Part shown: one piece after another, positions 53,394 through 62,700 of the stretch
How positions within the stretch are numbered: the stretch's first letter is position 1
Layout: each line of letters opens with the position of its first letter
Translations under genes and position numbers: made by a program
IMG/VR virus record: IMGVR_UViG_3300030114_000003
Span: 1-64,000 of that record
Length of the DNA stretch: 64,000 nucleotides
Source of the DNA: a virus
Reading direction: 5' to 3' (one strand)
Notes under the pieces: model-generated
Told to the model about the DNA's origin: nothing
Databases searched by the model: none
What the model saw: the letters and a program-made list of their open reading frames with translations, nothing else

Positions 53394-55949
53394 TTAAATA
53401 CTCTTAATAGTTATATCAGGTTCAATATCATCGGATAAATTTATACATAGGAATTCAGGTACTTGTTCAATTAAATCTGTATTTTTCTTGACTATATACT
53501 TATAAGTAGCATCATAATTATTAATACTAATAAAATCAAAAAATTCTATATCTGTACTATATTTATTTGATATTAATGTATTAATATTAGACATATTTTC
53601 AGATACCTTCTCTTTATTTATGTCTTCTATATATAGTTTAATGTCTTGTTTCATATTCTTTATTATATTTATATCAACACCATTTTTTAATTTTACTATG
53701 AATTTTAATGATAAATTTGTGGAATTCAATAACTCCAATCCATCATACCCAATATTTAATGTTTGAGAAGGACCGTATGTGTTATAGAACTTAAAATCTA
53801 TTTCAAAACCATTTTCTATAAAATCTAAAGCAGTATCTATATATACTTTTCTATAATATAAAGAATCAATTAGTTTATTACATCTATCTATATCTTGTAT
53901 ATAACTTTTTCTAACAACAGGTAATCCTTTGATCTTATATACTATTTTATCTGAACTATTTTTATATACAGTAATCCCAGTATTTATTATACTAGAAAAA
54001 TTAAAAAACAATTCTACATTATCTATAGTTGTATAAATATTACATAAAGTATAATTACTATTATATAAATCTGGGACCATATTATTAGAACCATAATCTA
54101 ATCCTAAATCTGCATACATATATATAGACATTTTAGTTTCAATATCCATAAATATAGAAGTGGTTGTAGTACCATTTCCTAAATGTAAATTTTTTAATAA
54201 TATTTGATTAGATTCATTCATCTTATTATCAGAATCTATATTAAATTCTACTTGATATGTGAATGTATTAGAGTCATATCCAATTACTTCACCATATACA
54301 TAATAATTATGTGTAGAATCTGGAGATAAAACTAACACTGGTTTTATTTTACAACTTATTATATTATTATTAGAATCTAATTCTATCAATGATACATCTA
54401 CATTTGTATTTTGGGTTAATGATAAAGTAATTCTATATTTACTATCTATTAAGAAATTTCTTTGTATAGTCATCTTAGTAGATATAAACTGAATAAATGA
54501 TTTATTATTTATATAACTGTAATTAAACTTATATGAATTATCTACTATATTTAAATAATGTGACATATATAATAATTTATTATTTATAACAGTAGAAAAT
54601 GGTGTAGTATATATAAATTCATCAGTAGCTTCTTCTTTATTTTTTATAGTACCTAATTTTGTATTTCTATTATAAACTATTCTTGAATTTGGATCTATAA
54701 TAATTTTATTATTTGATATAATAAAATCTTCTTCTAGTATTTCTAAATCTATTGTATTTGTTGGTATCACATTATCATTAGAATCTTTTGCTAAGAAGTA
54801 AGCATAATATAATCTTTCTTGTTGATTATGTCTTTTCTTTTTGAATATCAATTTATTATCCTCGTTCAAATTATTAAAGAAAGTATCTATATCTGCTTCT
54901 GTCGCAATTATTCCTCTAGATAAAGATTCCTTTGGTAATATAGATTTCAATTCATCCATGGTTTTACCATTAGATCCATTAGTAGCATCCGATGTTTTTA
55001 TTAAACATGATAACCCTTTATAATCTACAATATCAGTTTCATCATCTAGAGTTACTGTTACATCTAAACTAAAAGGTAAGTTACCATTATCTCCTGTAGT
55101 AGATTGAACTCTTATCACTATTGTATCACCATTAGATGGATTATATGAATCTGGATCAAACTTTATTCTGATAGTATCACTATCTAGATAATTATAAAAA
55201 CAATATAATGTATTTTCTATAGGCATACCTTCATATATCGGTTTAAGATTTATTTTTTCATTATTAGACATAACCATAACTTCAAAGGATGCTAATTGTT
55301 TATCAAAATCAAAATCAACTGTTTTATTTTCTAATATATTATTAGATATAATAGGAGCATCTATAAATTTAAGAGTAGTTTGAATTATATCACAATTTAT
55401 AAAAATAAAATTATCATTATCTTGTAATAATCTAAGTGGAGATGATAAATAAGGGTTATCTATCTTAGTAAAATTCGGAGAGAATTCGTTCATTATATAT
55501 CTAGCGGTATAGATATATTCTCCTGTAATTAGTTTTTCCATCTGAATTAATAAATCATGATCTAGATGAAATTCAAAATCTCCAATATTTAATAAACAAT
55601 TTCTACTTATAATTAATTGATTATTTACCATAGCAGATATTAATTCATTTTCTACAAATCCAATCATTATATTCATTATAGAAGGTGTAGCACTTATAGA
55701 ACCTATCTCAAGTTCTATCGCTTTTGATAATATAGTACTATCAAATTTGGCTTTGAGTAACAAGCATTCGTTACCCCATTCACTAGCCATTCTAACACTA
55801 TTCTTCATAATCTTAGCAAAATTAGAACCCATGTATCCATATGTACTTACCATAAGTACATCTTCAGTAGCATCTGTTATAAACTTTTTTTCTAGATCTA
55901 GAACCATTTCAGATATTGCATATATATCTGAAGAAATAATATCTGACAT
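53394..55949 (-). CDS. Large beta-rich virion protein, probable baseplate or tail
   Basis: 851 residues, ATG at 55949 behind GGAGGGGGTA. Helical first 170 residues (LMVSTYGYMGSNFAKIMKNS; SKAIELEIGSISATPSIMNI), then many beta-strand repeats with N/D-rich loops typical of tail or baseplate proteins. No hydrolase or binding motif. It sits between two other leftward genes that read as one unit, all with good ribosome sites. Assignment by size, composition and position only. Confidence 0.6.
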   Translation of the reverse strand: MSDIISSDIYAISEMVLDLEKKFITDATEDVLMVSTYGYMGSNFAKIMKNSVRMASEWGNECLLLKAKFDSTILSKAIELEIGSISATPSIMNIMIGFVENELISAMVNNQLIISRNCLLNIGDFEFHLDHDLLIQMEKLITGEYIYTARYIMNEFSPNFTKIDNPYLSSPLRLLQDNDNFIFINCDIIQTTLKFIDAPIISNNILENKTVDFDFDKQLASFEVMVMSNNEKINLKPIYEGMPIENTLYCFYNYLDSDTIRIKFDPDSYNPSNGDTIVIRVQSTTGDNGNLPFSLDVTVTLDDETDIVDYKGLSCLIKTSDATNGSNGKTMDELKSILPKESLSRGIIATEADIDTFFNNLNEDNKLIFKKKRHNQQERLYYAYFLAKDSNDNVIPTNTIDLEILEEDFIISNNKIIIDPNSRIVYNRNTKLGTIKNKEEATDEFIYTTPFSTVINNKLLYMSHYLNIVDNSYKFNYSYINNKSFIQFISTKMTIQRNFLIDSKYRITLSLTQNTNVDVSLIELDSNNNIISCKIKPVLVLSPDSTHNYYVYGEVIGYDSNTFTYQVEFNIDSDNKMNESNQILLKNLHLGNGTTTTSIFMDIETKMSIYMYADLGLDYGSNNMVPDLYNSNYTLCNIYTTIDNVELFFNFSSIINTGITVYKNSSDKIVYKIKGLPVVRKSYIQDIDRCNKLIDSLYYRKVYIDTALDFIENGFEIDFKFYNTYGPSQTLNIGYDGLELLNSTNLSLKFIVKLKNGVDINIIKNMKQDIKLYIEDINKEKVSENMSNINTLISNKYSTDIEFFDFISINNYDATYKYIVKKNTDLIEQVPEFLCINLSDDIEPDITIKSI

Positions 55950-55954
55950 TTATT

Positions 55955-56908
55955 TTACCCCCTCCATTTTAATTTGTAATTACCACCTGTAGGTGTATTG
56001 AGTTTACTATCTTCGTATATAATATACGGTATATCGCACATAACTCCATTAACCATTTTATTGTCTACATCATATAAAGGTATAGTATTTCCATCTCCAG
56101 TATAAGAAGGATCATTACCTAAGCAATGTAATTCTGATAATATAGCAGGGTCCATATCATCAAACCATTCTACGTGAAAATTAATAGAATATCTTAACGT
56201 ATCAGTCATTGTATCCATATTTGAAAATACATCTACAGGAACATTTTTAGGATAAACACCCCAACCTTTTGCCCAAAATATGATAGTTTCAAAATCTTCT
56301 GAAACTATTACTTTATATAAACACATTTGATCGTGAAGTTGTTTATTTAATGTATATTTTTCATCAGGACCAATGACACCCATCTGTTTATAATTTTCAT
56401 ATGTATCGTATATTTTTAAGAATGTATATAATTCTAAGTATTTAGTATCTTGAAATTCTAAAGAGACCTCATATCCATCTGATTCAGAAGTTAATGTAGA
56501 ACCTCTATATCTTATTTGATCTCCATATGATGTTGCTGGACCATCTATATCATTACAAGAGTATCCAGGAATTTCTAGAGATGATTTTACCATACCAGAT
56601 AATAAATTAACAAATGGTTTATTAGTTAAAGAACCTTGTAATTGTTCTATTACTTTTCTATACCTTTTCCTACAATCTTTAAAGAAAGAATCATTCTCTA
56701 TTGCAGTATTCAATTCACCGTTTGGTTTTAATATATTTAAATCTGGTCTTGTCCAAAATATATATTCCCTTGTTCCCGATAAATGATCACTAGGATTCAA
56801 ACATCCAAATCTAAAAAATTTATCATACCATTCTAAATCAGCTCTTTGGTATATACCATTTGCTAATCTTATATTTTTTATATCATTGGAAGAAATATGA
56901 TAAGCCAT
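55955..56908 (-). CDS. Probable virion structural protein, 317 aa
   Basis: ATG at 56908 behind AAAGGAGG. Contains YDKFFRFGCLNPSDHLSGTR, then YEVSLEFQDTKYLELYTFLK, and SINFHVEWFDDMDPAILSEL: the mix of aromatic residues and W/D-rich strands seen in tail tube initiator or baseplate proteins of large phages. Ends LKWRG. First gene of the leftward block. Assigned by context. Confidence 0.6.
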   Translation of the reverse strand: MAYHISSNDIKNIRLANGIYQRADLEWYDKFFRFGCLNPSDHLSGTREYIFWTRPDLNILKPNGELNTAIENDSFFKDCRKRYRKVIEQLQGSLTNKPFVNLLSGMVKSSLEIPGYSCNDIDGPATSYGDQIRYRGSTLTSESDGYEVSLEFQDTKYLELYTFLKIYDTYENYKQMGVIGPDEKYTLNKQLHDQMCLYKVIVSEDFETIIFWAKGWGVYPKNVPVDVFSNMDTMTDTLRYSINFHVEWFDDMDPAILSELHCLGNDPSYTGDGNTIPLYDVDNKMVNGVMCDIPYIIYEDSKLNTPTGGNYKLKWRG

Positions 56909-56959
56909 AATATATAACCTCCTTTCTTATTATTGAAATGTTTCCAGATTAAATAATAT

Positions 56960-56977
56960 TTAAATTATATATTATAA
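56960..56977 (+). promoter_or_regulatory. Repeated AT-rich element on plus strand
   Basis: TTTAAATTATATATTATA-type match on the plus strand (TTAAATTATATATTATAAT), in front of the rightward 57-64 kb block and within the divergent gap after the leftward 56908 start. It is the only plus-strand copy I found, and shows the element is directional with the gene. Confidence 0.55.
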
Positions 56978-57047
56978 TACTGAAAGGAGATGTAGTCTAT
57001 TAGATTTAAGAGAGATATCACAACTTACATAAAGGGGAGATTACAAA

Positions 57048-57182
57048 ATGACAGAAATTACAAATGCAGGAATATTACAAAAAGAATATGAATACGAGAA
57101 TATCAGTATTCTAGAAGAACTTAAAGAACTTGCTTGTAAACATACTATATTTAAAATTTGGATGTGGAGAGTATACGTTTAA
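57048..57182 (+). CDS. Small protein, 44 aa, leader-like
   Basis: ATG behind AAAGGGGAG. Acidic helix (ENISILEELKELACKH) then an aromatic-basic tail (TIFKIWMWRVYV). Similar layout to the 40-residue protein at 39819. It is followed by a terminator and heads the block. Function unknown. Confidence 0.55.
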   Translation: MTEITNAGILQKEYEYENISILEELKELACKHTIFKIWMWRVYV

Positions 57183-57218
57183 TCGCACATAATACATAAT
57201 TAATTACATATTGTACAT

Positions 57219-57250
57219 AAAAAGGGGGTAGAAATATCCCTTTTTATTTT
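57219..57250 (+). terminator. Intrinsic terminator, rightward
   Basis: Hairpin AAAAAGGG / CCCTTTTT (57219-57226, 57238-57245) with an 11-base loop and tail TTTTTATTTTTT. It separates the 44-residue ORF from the main 57.3 kb gene. Confidence 0.8.
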
Positions 57251-57307
57251 TTCTAGAATCTAAGGAATTTAACATATTACTAATTTAATCAGTTAGGAGG
57301 AATAAAA

Positions 57308-59188
57308 ATGAATTATTGTAAAATGATACATGAAACAGTAATTAGAGATGCTATGGATATGTTAGAAGAATTGAAAAATGCTGATGCTATAGATGCAATT
57401 AGTAATAGATCCCAAGGTAAAAGTTTTAGATCAATAGCTGCGGCTACAGCTAATTTAACTTTAGTATTTCCTTGTGTAGTATCTAGAGGTATGACAATAG
57501 ACAATGCTTCTATGTTTTCAAAAGCAATGGAACGTAAAGCTGTAAGTATGCTTCAAATGTTATTTAGTGCTTTGTCTATATCAAATGCTGAAGATGGAAT
57601 TACATACCTTAAAAATTTCCATACTAATTTAAAATTAGATGGATCTATGACAATAGATAAATTTATGAACATGATGGATCACTTAGTATTAGAAGGTGCT
57701 GTTATGGTTGATAATGAAGAATTATATGTAAAATATTCTAATGATTTAAGAAACCTTAGCAATTACTTACCTAATAGTATCAGAGAAGAATCTTCTCTAG
57801 CCGACTACTTAATCATTAAACCTAAAAATTCTTTAAATGAGTCATATATATTAAATGAATCTAAATCAAAGAAACATAAAAAACTAACAGATTCAGATAT
57901 GGAAGAATTAGATTATCTAGACAGTATCATAGATACAGACCCAAAATATATGAATATTGGTAAAAATAAAAAAGCTGTCACTGAAGCAATTGGAGACCCT
58001 AATGGAGATATAAGACAAACTGCACATGGTATATCATATGATGTTGGTTATTATAGTAGTAACCCAGATTACGCTTTAGTTGTAGACAGAGCTGAAAAAG
58101 ATATAATGATTAAAACAACTAATTCTGGTTTTGATATGACTTATAAAAATGCTGGGTCAGATTATCAAGTGAATAAAGATGCTAATGATTTCGAATTTAA
58201 AAGGATGGAATCTGATACCAGAAATGCATTAGATCAAGAAAGAATGGATAATGATAGAGAGAAAATGAATAATCAAACATCTCAATCTGATAGAACTCAT
58301 CAATTAGCTGTGAATAAATTTAATAAAGATATTGAAAATGATGTAAGAGATTATAATAATCAATTATCTAAATTTAATTACCAAAAAGATCAAGATAAAT
58401 TAAATCAAAATTATAAAGAAAAGAGAGATGGAAGAGAAGATGAAAAATTTGCAGATAAAATGAATTTAGACAAGTCTAGATTTGATGCTGATGTAGTAAG
58501 AAATAGAATTGATTACTTAAAGAATCAACTTTTAGATAATGATGTTAAGAAACCAAATGAATTGGTTCCTACTACTATGATAGTAAATTACATATCTAAA
58601 GGGGATAATGGTAGACCAATACAATCTCAAACTGTTATAGGAGTTAAGGCTAAATTATATCCTGTTAATTCAGATGATATATTAAAAAGGCTCACCATTA
58701 AGCATGTAGATAAACATTTCTTAATAGGTTTGATAAAAGCTACTACTAGAGAAATATCATTCTGTAGAGATTTCTTATTTGCTATTGATAGAGCTAAATT
58801 GGATGCTCTTTCTCAATCAAGAAAAGGATCATCTTCTAAACTTTGGAAAGTATTAGAAAGAAGAGGAATTAAAAGTAGAATCAATAGAACTATCGGATCA
58901 ATTAATGATGCTACTGCAATTACATCTTTAACTATAACTCAAGAAGAAGCAGAATATCTAAAGAAAATGGAAGATATTGATTTAGAAGATCCAAAAATAA
59001 TTAGACCTATAATGGAATCATATAACTTAATGTGTTTCTGTATTATAGATGAGAATAATGAAGTTGCTAAATTTATCTTTGATACTGGAGATGATCTTTA
59101 CGAAGAAATGGCATTTAGATCATTAGAGAGAGAAGATAAAGGTAATGATTATAAAAAGATTATAAATCTTATGTCTAAAATAAGATAA
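57308..59188 (+). CDS. Large structural-type protein with coiled-coil middle, 626 aa
   Basis: ATG behind TTAGGAGG. Helical N-terminal domain (about 1-160), an acidic stretch, then a VTEAIGDP segment near 225 that matches the processing-like motif of the downstream paralogues, then a long charged coiled coil (about 270-400; ERMDNDREKMNNQTSQSD), and an alpha/beta C-terminal domain (MIVNYISKGDNG; EISFCRDFLFAIDRAK). Heads a rightward unit whose later genes look like internal head proteins, so a capsid-interior or scaffold-like role is likely (inference). Confidence 0.65.
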   Translation: MNYCKMIHETVIRDAMDMLEELKNADAIDAISNRSQGKSFRSIAAATANLTLVFPCVVSRGMTIDNASMFSKAMERKAVSMLQMLFSALSISNAEDGITYLKNFHTNLKLDGSMTIDKFMNMMDHLVLEGAVMVDNEELYVKYSNDLRNLSNYLPNSIREESSLADYLIIKPKNSLNESYILNESKSKKHKKLTDSDMEELDYLDSIIDTDPKYMNIGKNKKAVTEAIGDPNGDIRQTAHGISYDVGYYSSNPDYALVVDRAEKDIMIKTTNSGFDMTYKNAGSDYQVNKDANDFEFKRMESDTRNALDQERMDNDREKMNNQTSQSDRTHQLAVNKFNKDIENDVRDYNNQLSKFNYQKDQDKLNQNYKEKRDGREDEKFADKMNLDKSRFDADVVRNRIDYLKNQLLDNDVKKPNELVPTTMIVNYISKGDNGRPIQSQTVIGVKAKLYPVNSDDILKRLTIKHVDKHFLIGLIKATTREISFCRDFLFAIDRAKLDALSQSRKGSSSKLWKVLERRGIKSRINRTIGSINDATAITSLTITQEEAEYLKKMEDIDLEDPKIIRPIMESYNLMCFCIIDENNEVAKFIFDTGDDLYEEMAFRSLEREDKGNDYKKIINLMSKIR

Positions 59189-59203
59189 GAAAGGGGATTC
59201 GAT

Positions 59204-60253
59204 ATGGGTATATATGAAGTTGCTATAAATGAACACTTTGATATTTTCGATGATGAAACGTTAAATGTAATTACATCGATGAATGAAGCTGAAGAACATT
59301 CTGCCATAAGTTCATTATGTGATAGATTGTATCATAAACTTATAAGTGAGAAATTTGAAAATATTGATTTTGGTGATATAGAGAAGAGTAAAGGAGACAT
59401 TACATCATATAGTGGATATAGTTCAACTCTAGATTCTTTAGATATAATATCAGGATTAATAAAAGAATTCAAAGGAAGTCAAGATTCTGTTAATACTATT
59501 TACAAAGCAATTCAAAATATGGAAGAGAATAAAAATCTCTTTATGAAAGGTTATATGTTGAATATAGAACTACCTATGGTATTATATAATTCGATTGTAC
59601 TTTCAATTGTATCTGCTACATCATTATTAATAGCTACCTCGGTAGAAATGATAAAGTCACCTAATGCTGATAATTTTGATATAGAATTAGATAAAGTTGC
59701 TTTGAATAAAACAAAAGATCATTTACTATTAAAGAATCTTGAAAAGTTTAATAACTCTTGCGATAAAGGTGATGTACAAAAATCATTATCTTATATTATT
59801 TCAGGATATTCTAAAGAAAAAGGATTATTAGGTACTAGTGCTGCTATAGGGGTTCTTGGTGGTGCAGCTTTAATTGCAATCCTAATGAATATTATTCCTA
59901 TGATGAGGGAGATGATATTCTTCTTCTTTCATGTAAGAACCAAGATTAGTGATTACTTTGAATTACAGGCTGAGTTACTACAAGCAAATGCTTATAGAGT
60001 TCAATCAAACCCATCAATAGATCCTGTAAAAAGAAAAGAAATTGCATCTAAACAACACGCAATTGCAGAGAAATTTGCAAAGATTGCAAATCATGTTGCA
60101 ATAGATATGAAATCTGCCGACAATAAAGCATCTGCTGAATCTAAAAAAGAATCATCTATTAAATTTAAAGCTGATGATATTATTGATCAAGCTCCAGCTA
60201 AATTAAATGATGACGGAGATTCGGATGAAGATGATGGTAATAGTTTATTTTAA
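59204..60253 (+). CDS. Membrane-segment-containing virion-region protein, 349 aa
   Basis: ATG behind AAAGGGGA. Two hydrophobic segments: about 127-147 (VLYNSIVLSIVSATSLLIAT) and about 215-235 (GVLGGAALIAILMNIIPMM). The start MGIYEVAINEHFD holds an INEHF sequence close to the shared motif of its neighbours. The C-terminal 80 residues are charged, alanine-rich helix. Possibly an internal head or membrane-active ejection protein (inference from context and hydrophobic segments). Confidence 0.6.
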   Translation: MGIYEVAINEHFDIFDDETLNVITSMNEAEEHSAISSLCDRLYHKLISEKFENIDFGDIEKSKGDITSYSGYSSTLDSLDIISGLIKEFKGSQDSVNTIYKAIQNMEENKNLFMKGYMLNIELPMVLYNSIVLSIVSATSLLIATSVEMIKSPNADNFDIELDKVALNKTKDHLLLKNLEKFNNSCDKGDVQKSLSYIISGYSKEKGLLGTSAAIGVLGGAALIAILMNIIPMMREMIFFFFHVRTKISDYFELQAELLQANAYRVQSNPSIDPVKRKEIASKQHAIAEKFAKIANHVAIDMKSADNKASAESKKESSIKFKADDIIDQAPAKLNDDGDSDEDDGNSLF

Positions 60254-60268
60254 AGGAGGTAAAATATA

Positions 60269-61414
60269 ATGGGACATTTATTAAGAGGTAATACCACTTC
60301 TATAGGACGTTATAATGAGGAAGAAGTTCCTGTAATAGAAGGATATGGTAGTGATCCAGGAGCTTATCTAAGAATAATTGCAGAAGCTAGTCAACAAGAA
60401 CTATCTGTGTTTGATGAATCTATGAAATCTGAAATGAATGAAATTGCTGCTGAAATTGCAAAAGCAGATTTAGAAGCTAAAGGAATGTTTACAGAAGCTG
60501 CTAAGATAGAAATTGTTACAGAAGGTTTTGCTGATATAAAGTCAAAACTTAAATCAATGGTTATGAAAGCATGGCAAAAGATTAAGTCTTTATATGAAGC
60601 TGTAAAAGTTAGAATATCAGCCTTCTTAACTAGAGATTATAATAAGTTTTATAAGAAACATCAAAATACTTTTAGTAATTATGCAAAGAATACTAAAGGT
60701 AAATATAGTTTTAAAATGCCTAAATCTACTTTAGATTTAAGTGCTTTAAAATATGGTAGTTTTGAATCTAAGGCTCATACTACTTTAAAGAAATGTGAAA
60801 ACAAAAAAGAAGAAGAAATTAAATCTGAAAAAGAAAAAATATCAGATGGTTCTTATTTAGAATCACTTTTAGGGTGTTCAAGATCTGATTATAAAAAAGA
60901 AGTATATAGTCAATTATTTGAAGACAAAGATGACCATGAACAATTATCAGATGCTATTATAAAGGAAGTGCAAACAGTATTGGGTACTAAAGATATAATA
61001 GTGAATTTAAATAAAGCTCAAAAATCTAATAATGATTATTACAAAAAACTATTATCTGAAATAGATTCAATGAAGTCTACTTTGAATAAATCTAATGATA
61101 CAACAGATGAAAGACATGAATGGAAAAACTCAACATTTGGTCAAGATAAAAATAATACTAATAGTGTTTATTTAAAAGATTCTCATCCTATAGATTCAAT
61201 GAGATTAGAATTATTCTCTAATATAGTTTCTGTTAATCAAACTGCTAATAATATTATAAATGGAGAGTATATTTCTCTAATCAAGATGCATATAGCTCAA
61301 TGTAAATCTGTATTTACTAAAGTTGTATCTAGATCTAAATTTACAGAACAAACTTTATTGGATGCTATTGAAGAAAATGCTGTTTATGAATCCTTAGAAT
61401 TCCTAAATGCATAA
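60269..61414 (+). CDS. Internal-head-type paralogue 1, 381 aa
   Basis: ATG behind AAAGGAGGT. Two motif copies: VIEGY at 22-26 and VTEGF at 83-87; the latter is followed by an amphipathic lysine-rich helix (ADIKSKLKSMVMKAWQKIKS) and LTRDYNKFYKKHQNTF. C-terminal SVNQTANNIINGEYISLIKM and AQCKSVFTKVV are shared with the next paralogue. The [VI]-x-E then G/A-F motif is the form cut by T4-type prohead proteases (after E). Likely an internal head protein whose first 85 residues are removed during maturation. Prediction only. Confidence 0.65.
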   Translation: MGHLLRGNTTSIGRYNEEEVPVIEGYGSDPGAYLRIIAEASQQELSVFDESMKSEMNEIAAEIAKADLEAKGMFTEAAKIEIVTEGFADIKSKLKSMVMKAWQKIKSLYEAVKVRISAFLTRDYNKFYKKHQNTFSNYAKNTKGKYSFKMPKSTLDLSALKYGSFESKAHTTLKKCENKKEEEIKSEKEKISDGSYLESLLGCSRSDYKKEVYSQLFEDKDDHEQLSDAIIKEVQTVLGTKDIIVNLNKAQKSNNDYYKKLLSEIDSMKSTLNKSNDTTDERHEWKNSTFGQDKNNTNSVYLKDSHPIDSMRLELFSNIVSVNQTANNIINGEYISLIKMHIAQCKSVFTKVVSRSKFTEQTLLDAIEENAVYESLEFLNA

Positions 61415-61475
61415 TCTGATAGTTATTCAATTAACTTTATATTAAATTAGAAAATATAAAAGGAGGACAATTAAT

Positions 61476-62618
61476 ATGGGAAGATATAGTTCTAATATTT
61501 TTAATGAAAATGGTATTAATGACAACACAGATGTACCTGTAATAGAAGGTTTCGATTATAGTGCAGGTGCTTGCTTAAGACTAATAGGTGAATCATATAC
61601 AAATGAAAGAGTCTCATTCGACGACTCAATGCAAAAAGAGTTCAATGAATTAGGTGCTACATTCAAAAAAGAACAATTAGAAAAAGAGGGTTTAGTTAAT
61701 GAAGCTGCTGAAATTGTTGTAGTAACAGAAGGTTTTGGTGATGTCTTATCAAAACTTAAAACTATGGTTATGAAAGCATGGCAAAAGATTAAGTCTTTAT
61801 ATGAAGCACTTAAAGTTAAAATCTCTTCTTTCCTAACTAGAGATTATAATAAGTTCTATAAGAAACATGTAAATACTTTTAATAGTAATTCTAAGAGTTA
61901 TAAAGGTAGCTTTAAATTCAAAGTTCTTAAGAAAGAATTAAGTTTAACAGCTATACCATTTGGTAAATTTGATGGTGAAGCTGCTGGTGCATTATCTTCA
62001 ATAAATGGAATGAATGGGGATGCTCTTAAGAAAAGAGATGAAGAAATAAATGATGGAAGTTTCTTAGAATCTCTATTAAGTTCAATAGTGTCTGGTGCAA
62101 CTAGATCTAGCTTTAAGAAAGATTTAGAAAATGATTACTTTGATAATAAAGATAGTTTTGAATCTGTAACAGATTCAATGACTAAACAAGTTAATGAAGT
62201 ACTTGGTACTACTAAAATAGTCAAAACATTAGAAGATTCTAACAAGAAAAATGGAGAGTTCTTCAAGAAGTTGTTATCTGAAATAGATTCAGCTAAAGGG
62301 AAATTATCTTCAGAAAAGAATAGTAATATAGAAATTGCATCATTTAAAGGAACTAGTTCAGCTTCAGGTAATTCTAGTGACACTAAGAAACTAAATACAT
62401 TTAGTAGAACAGTTTCTGTTAATCAAACAGCTAATAATATGGTAAATGGAGCTTATATTGGTCTTGTAAAAATGCATATTGCTCAATGTAAAGCACTATT
62501 CACAAAAGTAGTTGCCAAATCTAAAATGAATGAACAAGTTTATTTAGATGCATTAGCAGAATCTGCTTATGATGAAACTTTAGAAACTCTAGATACATTA
62601 GAAGTAGTAGTAGCTTAA
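61476..62618 (+). CDS. Internal-head-type paralogue 2, 380 aa
   Basis: ATG behind AAAAGGAGG. Motif VIEGF at 22-26 and VTEGF at 83-87, at exactly the positions of paralogue 1, then GDVLSKLKTMVMKAWQKIKS and LTRDYNKFYKKHVNTF. The C-terminus holds SVNQTANNMVNGAYIGLVKM and AQCKALFTKVV. Clearly a duplicate of paralogue 1 along most of its length. Its start MGRYSSNIFNENG is shared with paralogue 3. Confidence 0.7.
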   Translation: MGRYSSNIFNENGINDNTDVPVIEGFDYSAGACLRLIGESYTNERVSFDDSMQKEFNELGATFKKEQLEKEGLVNEAAEIVVVTEGFGDVLSKLKTMVMKAWQKIKSLYEALKVKISSFLTRDYNKFYKKHVNTFNSNSKSYKGSFKFKVLKKELSLTAIPFGKFDGEAAGALSSINGMNGDALKKRDEEINDGSFLESLLSSIVSGATRSSFKKDLENDYFDNKDSFESVTDSMTKQVNEVLGTTKIVKTLEDSNKKNGEFFKKLLSEIDSAKGKLSSEKNSNIEIASFKGTSSASGNSSDTKKLNTFSRTVSVNQTANNMVNGAYIGLVKMHIAQCKALFTKVVAKSKMNEQVYLDALAESAYDETLETLDTLEVVVA

Positions 62619-62630
62619 TAAAAAATATAA

Positions 62631-62669
62631 AAAGTTAAACTCTTATTTATTTTTTGAGAGTTTAACTTT
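62631..62669 (+). terminator. Intrinsic terminator, rightward
   Basis: Hairpin AAAGTTAAACTCT / AGAGTTTAACTTT (62631-62643, 62657-62669) with a T-rich loop and tail AAAATAATC. U-tract weak; could instead be a processing or attenuation hairpin. Confidence 0.6.
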
Positions 62670-62700
62670 AAAATAATCAAATTTAAGGAGGAAAATTAAT

